Shown here: positions 10,511 through 23,900 of the stretch, piece by piece
Numbering within the stretch: position 1 is the stretch's first letter
How the letters are laid out: the number at the start of each line of letters is the position of its first letter
Origin: Zizania palustris
Lineage: Eukaryota > Streptophyta > Magnoliopsida > Poales > Poaceae
Direction: 5' to 3'
Assembly (NCBI GenBank): GCA_019279435.1
Contig: JAAALK010000080.1
Span: 29,604,778-29,668,777, forward strand
DNA: 64,000 bases
Made by a program: the position numbers and the translations under genes
Notes under the pieces: model-generated
Seen by the model: only the letters and a program-made list of their open reading frames with translations
The model's database searches: none
What the model was told of the DNA's origin: nothing

Positions 10511-13500
10511 ATGGCGCTCGCCTTCGACGAGTTTGGCCGACCCTTCATCATCCTTCGGGAACAAGAGAAGAAATCGCGCCTGCAGGGGCTCGACGCGCAG
10601 AAGGCCAACATCGCCGCCGGCAAGGCCGTCGCGCGCATCCTCCGCACCTCGCTCGGCCCCAAGGGCATGGACAAGATGCTCCAGTCCCCTGACGGCGACG
10701 TCACCATCAGTAATGCTAATAATGCCCACCTCTTTCGCTCCATTCCTCTCTTGCGATTTCTGTTATGTTCACTCCTTCTCGGGTCTATTTCGTGAGATCT
10801 GGGAGGGCTCGCTCTCCGCTTGATCATTGGCGTTCGATATGAGGCGGTGATTCGATGATTAGGTTTTCGGGTGTTACTTTGCGTTGGGCAGCGTGTAGGA
10901 TCATGGGATCTAGCTATCTGTGGGGATCAACTGTTTCTTGCTCATGTGGAAGGAAATAAGACATTTTATGTAGTTCGTTGGCAACTCATCGTCTCCTGTA
11001 GATCTTAATTGCGTCCAAGTGTCGGATCCGGTATGGAACTATTTGTATTTTTATATGGAAATGCCGGTTTTACATTTTCTGTAGCTATATAGTTATATCG
11101 GGTTAATTGATTGTTTTACTACTGCTATGGTGAATTGGTGAGAGACTAGGTGTCCCTAGAGGTTAGGATTTGTGCTGACATGTGTGTTGATTTGAATTTT
11201 GAGGATCTAGGCTTGTTTATTGACGATTGATTATGTAGCTGTGCATGCTATGATGTCTAGAGTTTGTTGATTCTCCCATTTTAATTACGATTATGAATTG
11301 GCATTTGGCAGCAAATGATGGGGCGACTATCCTGGAGCAGATGGATGTTGACAACCAAATTGCAAAGCTGATGGTGGAGCTGTCCCGCAGTCAAGACTAT
11401 GAGATTGGGGATGGTACTACTGGTGTTGTGGTTATGGCTGGGGCTCTCCTAGAGCAAGCTGAGAAGCTTCTGGAACGTGGTATTCATCCGATAAGGATTG
11501 CTGAAGGTTATGAGTTGGCCTCAAGGATAGCTTTTGATCACCTTGAACACATCTCTCAAAAGTTTGAGTTCAGTGATACAAATATAGAGCCTCTTGTTCA
11601 GACCTGCATGACAACTCTGTCCTCAAAAATGTAAGTAATAAGAAAATTTGTGTTTAATCAATCTTAAAGAGTTTAGAAGATACTATGTTGTTTAGAGCTG
11701 TGTTCCACATCTATCTTGAAACTATCAGGAGCATTTATATGCATTTCTTTTCTTTTTGCCTGCACAATTTATGGACTGTTCTTTTCACTACTTTGTTGTT
11801 GCAAACATTGCAACAATTGTTGTATTTTAAGTTTTAACACTTATTTCAGATAGGTGCAGTGTTTTTCAATGGATCTTTCTCCCCCCCCCCCTAGTTTAGA
11901 TGTCTACTAAAAGATTCCACTATTTCTCTGACTGTCATTTGTTGAGGCACATCTATACCAATTGTTTATCCTCAGGCTTGATGTGCCTATTAAGTTACTG
12001 TTGTTTTACCGTGCTATTCTCATAGTGGGCACAAGTGAAAACGGATCTGCTCATCTTATCTCTCTCTCTCTCTCTCTTATAACAATACCAAAACTTTTTG
12101 CACGGGAGTTGTTTGCAGAAAACTGTTTTATCAACCTCCAAATGTATTAGCTACAACCTTATAAATTATAAGTGTTTATTTAAGGTCATATTCACTGTAA
12201 TACTTAAATGGTTTGTCTGATTACATACATTATTCTTATTATGCAGTGTTAACCGTTGTAAGCGGGCTCTAGCTGAGATTGCTGTGAAAGCTGTCCTTGC
12301 AGTTGCTGATTTGGAAAGGAAGGATGTAACTTGGACTTGATTAAAGTTGAAGGTAAGGTTGGTGGGAAACTTGAGGATACTGAACTAGTGTATGGAATCA
12401 TTGTTGACAAAGATATGAGCCACCCTCAAATGCCAAAGAGGATTGAAGATGCTAAGATCGCCATCCTGACCTGCCCATTTGAGCCTCCGAAGCCTAAGAC
12501 CAAGCATAAGGTTGACATTGATACTGTAGAGAAGTTCCAGATGCTGCGTGAGCAAGAGCAAAAATACTTTGATGAAATGGTTCAGAAATGCAAGGTAAGG
12601 CTATGCAACATAAATTTTTCTTTACATTACATTATTGCTAGTTTTTTTTTCTGTTTTCTTGGGTGATGATTTTTTATGGTTGCATATTTATCTTATTGAT
12701 CTCAATGTTACTATGTTAGTTACTTTTAATGGAAACTATATTATGTTATTGACTAAATTTCTGTTTGTTTCATTCAGGTTTCCTTTATTACCAATTAAAT
12801 CAATGTATTTGGTTTCACTTTGCTACATATCATATTGTGTAGGCTTGCTAATTAATTACAAATATACTAATATTTTTGTAGAATGTTGGTGCGACCCTAG
12901 TTATTTGCCAATGGGGTTTTGATGATGAAGCCAACCATCTGCTGATGCATAGAAATTTGCCAGCTGTCAGATGGGTAGGTGGTGTTGAATTAGAATTAAT
13001 TGCCATTGCTACAGGTACATATCCATAACTCTCTCTAGGTGAATTTGATTGGCTTACAAAGATGGTTCGTAACATGTAAAAGTTGACTGCAGGAGGGAGG
13101 ATTGTTCCGAGATTCCAAGAATTGAGTCCTGAAAAGCTTGGGAAGGTAAACCCTATCCCTTTTCAGTGATAAAATAAGAAATACTTGTTCATTTACCTTG
13201 ACAACTTGACACTGATTAGTTTGGCTTGTGACTCTTGTCCAATATAACATATCAAATTATATCTTGAAGTAAGGATATTGAGCTCATTTGTTTGTTGAAC
13301 AGAATAATGACTACTTTTAGTTTTCGAATTACTAAGGTGTTTGTGGGTTTAACTGATTGTATTGTAGACAGGGGCTATTTGATTAATAACCAGCTTAATC
13401 CTCTAAGTATTGATAATGAGCTGTGAAAATTGTCATGCTATTTGAGGTAGCTTGGTAGGTCATTTTATCATGCAGCTCATATTGTCTTTGAAATACCATG

Positions 13501-16495
13501 ATGATAATACCTTGCAAGGTTGACTTATTGTTACAATAGAAAATATACACTAAATGGATGATATAGTTTATAGCTAGGAATGACAATGGAGTGGAAATGG
13601 ACGGAAATGGGTGATACCATATCTGTTTCCATATTTTAACGGAAACGGAAACAAAACCGGCTATTGCGGAAACGAATAGTATCGAAAACGAATATGGATT
13701 GAATAAAGAGCAGGCACTGATAAGGATCAAATATATGTTGGAATACAAAGTACAAAGTATCAACTTATAAATCAAAAAACTCAGTTGAAAAGTTGCCATG
13801 AATATTTCAGTTTCACCTCATTATAGTATGTGAGTATGTGACATGCTAACCAAAACACCTGAAGTTTACCTTGTTTAACCAGTCTTTACCACAAATAGGA
13901 TGTTTTGAACTTTTCATCCTTAACCATGATGCATTTGACACTAGACAGTTTAGAAATGCTAGATTATGCTCTCAATATTAAAAGGATGCAATCGATGTTT
14001 CAGTTTTCTTGGCTTCATATAACCAAGAAAAAATCACTATGCCACTGGCCAGGCTTGACTTGGTTTGAACTGCACAGGCTTCTGCTTGTATTATATATGA
14101 CAAACTATAGGAATTCAGATTGACAAATGCTTGAATATGCTTCAGGTTTGCTCAAGAGATTCTCAATAGCAGTTTAAAATCATTAAGATCTCAAGCTCAC
14201 ACCAATTTGGTATTAGCTAAAACAGCCTAGTTTTGTTCATACTGAAAAAACAATATAGTGAAGTTGTTTGGTGTACAGGGGCAGCGCACCACATTAAAAA
14301 TCGCAGGTGGCTGGTGGTGTACGAGTGATGCTGTGGCGACGTGGTGACCTCACCTAGGGCGGCGTCGTGGTGAGCTGGCGCCTAGGGCATGGCAGCGTCG
14401 ATGTGGCCTGGCCGCTTGGTGGCTGGCGGCGACGTTTCTTTGATGGTGGCCAGGTGGGAGTGCCGAGTGGCCGGGTGCCTGGATGCTGCTCACCTGCGCT
14501 GCTGCAGCCCGCCTTGTGGGGATGCGACGTGCCGAGCCGGCTGACATTGTCTCCTGTCGGTTGTCGCTACGCTAGGGCTAATGGTGGCGGCGCTACTGTG
14601 GGTAACTGGGGATGCGAATGCGCTAGGTCGTGGGATGCCATATACGGGCATGCAACTGGGCTGGTAGGATGCATGGGATGCGGACATGCGACTGGGCTAG
14701 TGTGGGCTTAATGTTTGAATATCAGAATATGAGCCTACTAATACGGAAACAATCCGTTTTTACATGGAATTTCTGCCGGTATTTCCTTTTCTGGCGGAAA
14801 TCATCGTTCTGTATCCGCGGAAAAAAAATCCATATCCGTTTCTGTTCCGCAAAATTTCGTTTCCGTTTCTGTATAAACCTCCCCGTATCTGTTTTTTCTC
14901 GGAACGGACGGAAACTTTCCGCTCCATTTTCATCCCTATTTATAGCCATACTAGTACTGTCTGATAACTTTTTGTGCTAACTCATCCTAAACAGGCTGGA
15001 ATAGTCAGAGAAAAGTCATTTGGGACGACAAAAGATCGGATGCTTTATATTGAACAGTGTGCCAACTCCAGAGCCGTAACTATCTTCATTCGTGGTGGTA
15101 TGTTCTGAGCATTCATGCTATGAATTGTCAAAGCTAGAACTGACATAATCGATTAAAGTAATCATACATGCTGAGCCTACATTAGTACATTTCATTATAC
15201 CAGTTGTGGTGTGAAATATATATGATAAATAATAATTCACACTGAACAAGTTACTGCTGGTTCTTAATCTGATCATATTTTGATAGTGCTTGTTTCCATA
15301 CTTCGCAATAAGCTGGGTTGTTAATTGTATCATAACATTATAATCATGTATGCTATTTTGTTGTGTGATACTTTTACGATTTTAGGATTTGAAAACCTGA
15401 AATTCTTTTATCTTACCTACCTTAACCTGAGTAAGCTGCTAGCTTAAAATATTGGAAGCAGCAAACCAATATAGACCACCATGGTAGTTGTGTTCAGCAT
15501 CTACTTTCCATCTTAATCAAGTAAACTTCAGTCATTTGTGCTTAATGATATTGTCTGTTGAATCTTCGGTGATTACAAAGACTCTATTGTACAGGCAACA
15601 AAATGATGATTGAGGAGACCAAGCGAAGTCTTCATGATGCTCTTTGCGTGGCAAGGAATCTTATCCGTAATAAATCAATTGTTTATGGCGGTGGCTCAGC
15701 AGAAATATCTTGCTCTGTTGCTGTTGAAGCTGCTGCAGACCGATATCCAGGAGTTGAACAGGTAATTGCTGAGTTTGGAGCTAGTTACAAACACTTAAAT
15801 ATATGCATACTCTGATTGTATTTTTTATTTTTTTATTACAGTATGCTATCAGGTCATTTGCTGATGCACTGGATGCTATTCCACTAGCCTTAGCTGAAAA
15901 CAGTGGTTTGTCACCGATTGATACACTGACTGCAGTAAAATCTCAGCAAGTGAAGGTATTGTGTTCTACAAACACTTAAATATATGCAAGTGAAGGTATT
16001 GATACACTGACTACTGTCCGTGTTCCACAAGTATCATGAGTTGAATTGGGCCTTAGTACTTTTGTCAGTATTTTATTTTTATAAATAACAACTCTGAGCC
16101 TGCGAGTTTTTCACTGTATCTTCTTGAAGCCATTGCAATGTCGATGGACCCTTTAGCACTTTATCATTGGATGCACTTGCATGGTCATTAAGAATTAGGA
16201 TTTGCAGTTTACTAACTGTGATCAGTTCCGTGCATGTTATATTGTGAATTTCAACTACTTAGGTATATGTGCTTTATCCCTGCCTTGTATGTGAGATAAC
16301 ATAAAATTTCTGTACACCTTTCAGGAGAGCAATCCACACTGCGGCATTGATTGCAATGATGTTGGGACGAACGACATGAAAGAACAGGATGTCTTTGAAT
16401 CTCTGATAGGAAAGCAGCAGCAGATCTTACTGGCAACCCAGGTGGTGAAGATGATTCTCAAGATTGATGATGTCATCTCGCCGTCTGACTTTTGA
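10511..16495 (+). CDS. CCT5: T-complex protein 1 subunit epsilon (CCT5)
   Basis: Epsilon subunit of the cytosolic CCT/TRiC chaperonin, which folds actin, tubulin and other proteins using ATP. Nine exons with GT..AG borders: 10511-10709, 11312-11630, 12247-12594, 12882-13014, 13093-13145, 14995-15097, 15595-15761, 15842-15955, 16325-16495. Group II chaperonin signatures are present: LGPKGMDKML (exon 1), TNDGATILEQ across the first splice, GDGTTGVVVMAG (residues about 99-110) and VYGGGSAEIS (about 415-424). The end is KIDDVISPSDF. The start is chosen because MALAFDEFGRPF is the family N-terminus. The exons sum to 1607 nt; one base is missing near 12328 in exon 3, where the right-arm copy has three A's and this copy two. 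With it the protein would be 535 aa, the usual size. The missing base looks like a sequencing error rather than decay, because every other exon is intact. Intron 5 carries a hAT-like insertion. Confidence 0.95.
13575..14938 (+). mobile_element. Non-autonomous hAT-like element in CCT5 intron 5
   Basis: Terminal inverted repeats TAGGAATGACAATGGAGTGG and, from the other end, TAGGGATGAAAATGGAGCGG. Flanked by the 8-bp duplication TTTATAGC (13567-13574 and 14939-14946), the length expected for hAT elements. It is 1364 bp with no transposase-like frame. Subterminal regions are rich in GGAAACGGA-type repeats; the middle holds a GC-rich block (14280-14700) unlike the rest, perhaps a nested or captured piece. 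The strand is nominal. The right-arm copy is at 52688-54059 with the same target duplication. Confidence 0.85.
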
Positions 16496-18242
16496 TGATG
16501 CTAGGAAGGCTATGGAGTTTTTACTGTGCTTGGCCTTCGTGACAAGCACTCCAGTCGGCCGCAGTTTTTCAGCTGGCTGAGATTTGATTTCCAATTATGC
16601 CATGGAATGCTTGCGTGTGCTGTTTAATGAGCTATCTGTTTGTGTGAATTTACCTTTTGATACTCTATTTGCTGCGTCCACACATTGCATAGCTTGAGAC
16701 AATGGCACAAATTCCCTTTGAAGTTGGTCAAGATTGGATGGACGAATCTCAAGCTAACGTTTGCGATTGTATTGTTCAGATGCTTGATGCTATATGGGTT
16801 TAGCTGTAGTAGTATGGTACTCTATTTTTAAAATGTTTACTAAGCGGTATGAACATTAACTGTCAAGTTCAATTTGGGGCCAAAACATGTCTTTTTTGCC
16901 AGAAAGCAAGTTTTGCAATTAACGATCTTTTTCATGGTAAGGAAAGAAACTATACTTGTACTCGCCAATGTTTAGATTGATTTTCCTTAGGTGCCCTTGC
17001 TCTTGCAATAGTTTTTTGTATGCAAAGGTCGTGTTTGAAGTTTGATCACAACCAGGTGAGTGAGATGTCGTCAGTGATGCAATTCGCAATGAATTGCAGT
17101 TGGATTGTACTACAGGAAGCTGCTAAATGTCTGCCGTTTTCTTAATTTGAGCATTTATATTTTGCGTATTTTTTTGGCAGTCATTGACTCATTGTTGTGC
17201 TCTTGAACAAAGAAAGGGAGAATAATAATAATAATTGTTAGGATTAAAGAGCAGTTTTCTCTCTTGTACACGTGTCCTCTCGTATGTATGGTTCAAGGCA
17301 ACCATCTATGGTATGTATCTCTATATATATCAACAAAAATGTGAATTAGGAAGGATTGGTCGATGAAATATGAATCGAAGACTGAATTTTGATATTCAGA
17401 ACAACACATTCTTGTTACTGCGAGATGTATTGGCTGCTATGGATCTTATACCGTATATCAATCGGCTCATTTAATCTAAAGAAATAATCCTGATGTTATT
17501 TCTTTTATTTGTATGGATCGTCCTTTTTATTCTTTTCTATTTAGTACCGGTTAAGTCAATTGTACATACATATAATTGGGGTGTGATTGTTCAATCATGT
17601 TCAACCCAGGCCTATCCTTTGGTTTAAATTCCGATTGATGATTCCACCTTCACAATGTAAGCCCGTTCGGTGATCATTGTAAATTGATCAGACTCTTTTC
17701 TTTCTTTTCGTTCCACAAGATCCTAACCTAGTGAAGTTTAACCGCTTCATCTTGTTCTTGTTTCCTATCCATCATTTTATTTTATCTAAGCTATGGAATA
17801 TTCTCGTGAATGTTTAATTTTATTTCCTTTAGAAGTTTTATCATTTCATGTTAATGGAATTAAACTTATAAAATTCATATATTTTCCATCCATTCAAGTT
17901 TCATAATTCTTCTTAATTAATTTGCAATCATGTGATGTTATTTTATTGTATTGTTTATTTGGTTTTTCTTAGCATTTTTGTCTCGTTTTGCGTGCTCATG
18001 TAGATTTTGTGGCCTCAAAATGATACTAAAGATTTCGTTCAAACTTCGCAAGGTTAAGCGAAAGTGCAAAGCAAGTCACACATGTCCAAACCTTGATCAT
18101 GTTGAATCTATGATTTAAATATCTGTTTTACCTTGAGCGTGCATCCCTTTGTTTTACTAATGATAATGGGGAGGGTTCTAACCTATCTTTTGCATGGCAT
18201 GTGTTAAATTACCCTTATGAATTAAATTGGACTAGAATCATA
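16496..18242. other. CCT5 3' UTR and intergenic sequence
   Basis: The first few hundred bases should contain the CCT5 3' UTR. The remainder is AT-rich with no supported gene. The site at about 17455 is the empty counterpart of the Helitron insertion at 43949 on the right arm. Confidence 0.6.
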
Positions 18243-18245
18243 TAA

Positions 18246-18671
18246 GGTCCGTTTGGATCATAGAAATAATTGGAATTCATTTCAAATTCTATAAAATATT
18301 AAATTGGGTGGAATTTAATTGAAATCTAATATTTATGTTTGGACGTTCTATAGAATTAAAATACGAGAACTAATTCTCAAACCTGTTTGGTTGATCAAAT
18401 CATGAAATCAATTCCATTAATATAAAAAATATTAGCTATAAAAACAAGCTTAATGAAGGAATACATAGTACAATGACCAATTTTAACAAATATAGGAATT
18501 CTAGTCAATTCTTTTTTCTTAAAGAGGAATTGGGCGGAATTGTGAATTCCTAGTTGAATTCTAGATCGGATTTAATAATTCTAATTCCATGGTAGCCCAA
18601 ACAGCCCACCTCATATAATTGAATTCTAATTCTTTAATTCTAAACTCAATAGCTAGGATCCAAACATGCTC
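18246..18671. mobile_element. PIF/Harbinger (Tourist-like) MITE
   Basis: Ends GGTCCGTTTGGATC and, from the other side, GAGCATGTTTGGATCC, flanked by the 3-bp duplication TAA (18243-18245 and 18672-18674). It is 426 bp, AT-rich and non-coding. Right-arm copies lie at 42743-43164 and 48985-49406. Confidence 0.8.
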
Positions 18672-18695
18672 TAATGGTATTGTTAGAAATACTTA

Positions 18696-19223
18696 GGGCC
18701 TGTTTGGTTCAGATTTTTGAACCAGCTTCCTAGCTCGGAAGCTGGAATCTAAACCAAACAGTTCTTTTAGGCACCGAGCTTTTCTAGAATCTGCAGATTT
18801 TTACAGTATAAAAAGGAAGTTGGGGATACCCCAGATTCCACATATTCTCACAGCTAACTTTTAGTGGAAATTACCCATCCTTTGTCATTAATAAAATACC
18901 CCTTCTGTTGATATGGAATACTTGAAACTAAATAGTTTCTAAGAATAAAAGTTAATATATGATAGTTGAAAAACATAAATACATTTTAGTTATAAATAAT
19001 TTCATTTTAGTTTTCTTATTACAACAATGATCTAAATATACATCGTTAAATAAGTCAATGTTTATATTGAGAGTACATATTAATAGTACAACCAAACATT
19101 AGAGTTATTATAGACATTTACTATCAAAACATAAATCCACATCTACTCCAACCAAATAACTTCACAACTTTTCCACAGCTCACAGCAGCCTTTTCACAAT
19201 CCACGGTTCAACCAAACACACCC
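18696..19223. mobile_element. PIF/Harbinger (Tourist-like) MITE
   Basis: Ends GGGCCTGTTTGGTT and, inverted, GGGTGTGTTTGGTT, flanked by TTA (18693-18695 and 19224-19226). It is 528 bp, non-coding, and only about 20 bp from the MITE at 18246-18671. Right-arm copies lie at 42202-42718 and 48436-48960. Confidence 0.85.
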
Positions 19224-19226
19224 TTA

Positions 19227-20995
19227 GCCTTGCCTGGAAACTAGAATCACATGAAATAGCTCATTAATATCACTTCATGATTATTGCTAGTTTAATTGTG
19301 CATGATGGTAAATCATGATTAGTTAGTTGATCTTCAACTAAAATCTTCACTAAGGTGAATTATTTATATATGGTTTTACTAGCCATACTCATGACACTTA
19401 AGGCCGATTCGTGACCTGCTATTGCAATACTTTAACCATAATTACCACAAGCCAATGTGAGCAATGGTATGTCATATAGCTTAGCGATGTTAAGTGGAGC
19501 ATCGAGATCATCGGTACTCGGTAGTTGTTCACCTTTCATGTTGGCTGCTATGTGGATTGGAGCGCCGTCTTTCTCGGGTAGGGATATAATGGTAGCCTTG
19601 GGTGAAGAACTTAGGGTTTTATAGGTGAAAGGGTTGTATCACAACCCTTTTTTGAGGTACCGTGGTGGTATCGAGGCATATGATGACATATTGTAGTGCT
19701 GTGTCTTACGAGTAAAGTCATGTATATCTTTTATTATAGTAAAATTATTCAAATAGTCATGCCCACGGAATAATAATGAATCTACTTAATGAATTTGGTG
19801 ATAACCTGATTAACTCTAGTGTAGGAGTTGGTTTTGTTTGGTTTGGGCATGATGACCCAGGTAGGTTTATTCAGTGGATGATTAATACTGCTTAAGATAT
19901 TCAATTATTAGAATGTTTTCAAAACTCTAAAATAGTTTAAATGTTGCTTTATGCAAAAAGCCATATTATGCATTCCTTTGAAATTATGTTGAGTACGTTG
20001 AGTGGTACTTAACCTTTCTTTATGTACCTTTCTCAAGAAAAGAAGTTCAAAAGTGTTGGAGTTAAGTTTGGGAGACCAATGCTTATATCCTAGTTGAGTT
20101 GCCCGTGGAAATGAGCTAAAGCTATGCTATTCAGGACTAAGTACCTCTTATGTGAGTTTCTAACGTTTATCTTTTGAGTTGGATATGTATATTAAATCAT
20201 CACTTTGTGTACCTTGGTTGATTTTGGATAGGGATTTCATGCACAAACTGCTCTGAAAATTGGTTGCTATTTTTTGGAATACAGAAGTTCCGCTCTACTT
20301 CACAATTTGTTTCTGAAACTCGGGTACGTGACCACCGGTGTAAGAGCACAATAGTTATCCTCACAAAATTCGAGGGTTTCTAAAATATACTTGTTGAAAC
20401 AATTTCACAATTTTTCGTGTGGGGAGAATGGTATTGAGAACAAAATTTAGCCTAATTGATTTTCTTCCTTTCAAACAAGGTAGCTGACCGTTTTTCATGA
20501 GGTCCCTACCAGTTTTTTATTAATTACCGTCGATCCCTTTCATTTCCAAGCTGCTATAATATACGACTCGCATTAGAAACGAAATGCAAAAAGCTGAGGA
20601 TATATATTTTCGAGAAAGAATGAAGCCTACCCTGTGCAAGTGCATCAACAAAGTTACATGAACTGCATCAGGCTAACAAACTTGCCATGATGCACGGTTG
20701 AACCTGCAAAAAGCAAATATGAAGACAAAACGGAATGGTAATGGCAGCAGCAAGAAAACATCGGTATAACGTCCCTTGGATGCATGCACATATCGAATTA
20801 AAACTCTGGAGTACACATACAGTGATACAGAACGTCAGAACGATAGTACTGTTTGCTATGTTTATGGTCAAAACATCCAAATAAAGATCGACTCCAATTA
20901 AACACGAAATCTAACTCCTTCACAACATGAATATAACAAGAACCCATCGGTAAATATCGCAAATCAATATCATGGTTGTCCATCCATAGTTATCT
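19227..20995. other. Intergenic region and 3' UTR of the CCAR1-like gene
   Basis: No supported gene. A 35-codon frame on the minus strand (19539-19432, MKGEQLPSTDDLDAPLN...) has TATAAAA about 80 bases upstream (19617-19623), which is weak evidence for a tiny gene or gene remnant. A short perfect hairpin, AAAGGGTTG/CAACCCTTT, lies near 19628-19650. The 3' UTR of the CCAR1-like gene should extend below 20995. Confidence 0.5.
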
Positions 20996-23900
20996 TCAAG
21001 AAAGGTCAACTTTCTTCACAAGTTTTGTATAGATGATGCGATTATCTCTTGCAGAATTGCTCTCAACAAGGGCAATTTGAACCAAGTCCTGCAAAAAGCA
21101 AACAACATGCCAGTATTAGACAAGTAAATGATTCTCAAGAGATAAGTTACAGATTGCCAGTAGTACAATATCTTTTTATTTTTTTCATAAATCTTCATAG
21201 AAGCTCAGTCCTAGCACCCCCTCAACGAAGAGAGACCACTAGAATGTAGTTATTCTGAGTAAACTGAATATCTACTAAATCTTGTGTGACTCCTCTGCTA
21301 GAGGGCAAAGCATTACTGAAATGCGGTTATATTGAGTTGACAATGAAACTACTAAATTTCCATTATATATGTCATTACTTCAAACATCAGTCATAGGTGT
21401 AAAGAATAATCTCCAAAGGAGAACTCCATAATGTCCAAACATAGGTACAAGTATCTCACCTTCACATCCCTGTTAGATAAGAACTTCCCCAAGTTGTGAA
21501 GAATGCACCTTAAATCATCTACCTGCAGTTGTAAAATAAGAATAATGCACTTTGAGCATCTAATAAAGGAATTGTTTCAAAAGATCGATAGTATTATTTA
21601 GATATGATTTATAAACAACCTTCAAATAACCCACTCTGTTTTGGTCAAAGTACCTAAAAGCCTAAAAGGCAGAAAAAAGATCAGTTGTCAGCAAATAAAG
21701 GAGAGTATTTATAACATAATTTAAGGTTGAGTTATGGCTACCATTGGATACATCAACAAATATTACCTGCAGTAGGTCCTTATCAACCATCACATCTTTT
21801 GCTGAATCACCTTTTTGTGATGCAGATGTCTTTACCTCCTTACCAACAATCTTTTCACCTTTCTCTGATACAGGTTGCTTGTTCTCCCCTGAAGCAGATT
21901 TTTCAGCTAGAAACTGCTTGTCCTCTCCTGAAGCAGATTTTTCATGGATATTAACAGTGTTCTCTGATTCAATCTCTGTGTTCTTGTTTCCATCCTCTTC
22001 TACCGTTACTCCTTGCTTGACCTCTCTATCATCCAAATTATCTTCATTCTGCGCCACAGTAAAATGAAGTGCCACAGGGTAGGCACACAATAAGCAATGT
22101 TAGTTTCAAGGCACGGACTATTACATAAAAAAGAAACTTGGCATAAATGAGCATAAATCACTTAAGATGTGCAAGCATATATACAAACTTCACATAGCAT
22201 AAATTACTCTCAAAAAGTGAGCTCAGGCACTGGAGAGGCCAAAGGTATGAGCTAGTCCATAATAAGCCTTACAATATTGATAATTGTCAGTTTGCCACTA
22301 CACATTAAAGCCCAGAGCCCCAGAAGGCCAGAACATGATTCCATTGAAACCAGTTTGGTATGTAGAAATATATGTTTCCATATTTAGAGAATACATAATT
22401 GAAAAACAGTGGAAAGCATGTGTAAATATCCAAATGGTTGTGAGATGAACCCAACAAGCATCTCTACAGCTATGAAGGAACCAGGCTGTTCATTATTTCA
22501 GAAAGTGGTTTCAAAAAAGAAACACAAGCCATTAAGTAGCATCACTAATCACAAATACAAATATGGACTGCCAAATTTGTGGATGAAGATACCTGTTCTA
22601 CCAGCTCTTTAGCAGTAGCCTCATCCATGTCCTCATCGTCTTCATACATTTCTACTTCTTCAGGGTCCTCTTCATATTCAGGCTCTTCATCGTCCATTTT
22701 CTCATCAGCTCCAGATTCATCATGGGCAGCTGCTAAAAGATCCATGCTCATCTTTTCCTCACCCTCTTTAACCAGTTCTTTATGGGGAGCTGTTGAGTGA
22801 TCCCCACTTATCTTTTCCTCGCCCTCTTTTATCGGTTCATCCTGGGAAGCTGCTGAGTGATCTACACTCATCTTTGTCTCATCATCTTTAATGTGTTCAT
22901 CATGGCCAGCTGATGAATGATCTGTGCTTTTCTTTTCCTCACTCACTTTCACCATTTCAACATTTTCCCCATGATTATTATTAGGGGCACTTTCAGTTAG
23001 TGTCTCATCATTTGTTTTGGGCCGCTTCTCTAAGGTCCTTTTGTCTTCCTTCTTTAGATCTTCCTCTCTTTGGCGCTTACGTTGATTCCTCCTCACAACA
23101 TAGCACTTATATAATTTCTGTGAAAAGTGTAAACATATCAACAAAAAGAAGCCATTTCCTTGAGAATGCTCTGAAATCAGAAATGTTTGGGGACAAGGAA
23201 ACTGAAACAGCAACCACAAACTATTAATGAAGAATGAGAGCATAACAATATATCTGCTCTGTAAACCCTCTCAGATTTCAACAACATGCCACAATTTGGA
23301 AATTTACCATGTAATATTATTATCCAATACTAGTAGATAGAAGAAACACAGGTGAGTACAAATGTATAATTCACGGCTCTAACTAAGCTTGCAGCCTTTT
23401 TCTTTTCAAGGATACTCAAGTACCACCCTCTAGGTTTGAATAGTATATGGAAATTGGAAAGTACCAGTTCTGGGATTATAAAAAGTACCAAACTAACCAG
23501 TACAGTATAACAGAAGAGGTGTGACAAGATAATTAACACGAGCAGATAGAGTGCAAAGGAATTTACCTCAAGAAAAGATAATATAACACAACCCATCTTA
23601 TGTTGAAGCATTTCACTGAACGACTCAGCAAACAAAGAAAGCTGAAAAGGGAACATAATTGCATATCATTGTCAAACAACATGGGCATCACCTCAACACT
23701 AAGAAATTTATTGAGTATGATATGCTCCTAAATAAGGAAGCAGTTAAAAAAATATGAAGCACAGAAATAGCTGTCTGTAACTCCACCTATGTTGTCTCAG
23801 CATATGTTGGTGCAGCATAGCCTGGTCCCAAGTCCAGGTACAAGGAGGAGGGTTGCGTTAGGCGTGGCGAGCCAGCTATAAAAAACTTAGCCACTCAAAT

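Larger units (their letters stand above)
3645..22275 (+). repeat. Left arm of a large inverted duplication
   Basis: The reverse complement of this stretch runs collinearly through 39190-64000. It includes the gypsy LTRs with the same nested insertion, the Helitron-like block, CCT5 with its hAT insertion and both MITEs, and exons 19-22 of the CCAR1-like gene. This arm lacks the Helitron and the tandem duplication of the other arm. The repeat continues past the right window edge. Confidence 0.95.

Noticed and set aside
10330..10827. ORFs overlapping CCT5 exon 1 in other frames and on the minus strand
   Set aside because: Shadows of a real GC-rich coding exon.
11880..12080. C10 run and (TC)n microsatellite in CCT5 intron 2
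   Set aside because: Ordinary simple repeats; both are also present on the right arm.
12635..13799. ORFs of 60-134 codons in CCT5 introns
   Set aside because: Low-complexity, AT-rich intron sequence without domain features; they lie between well-defined splice sites.
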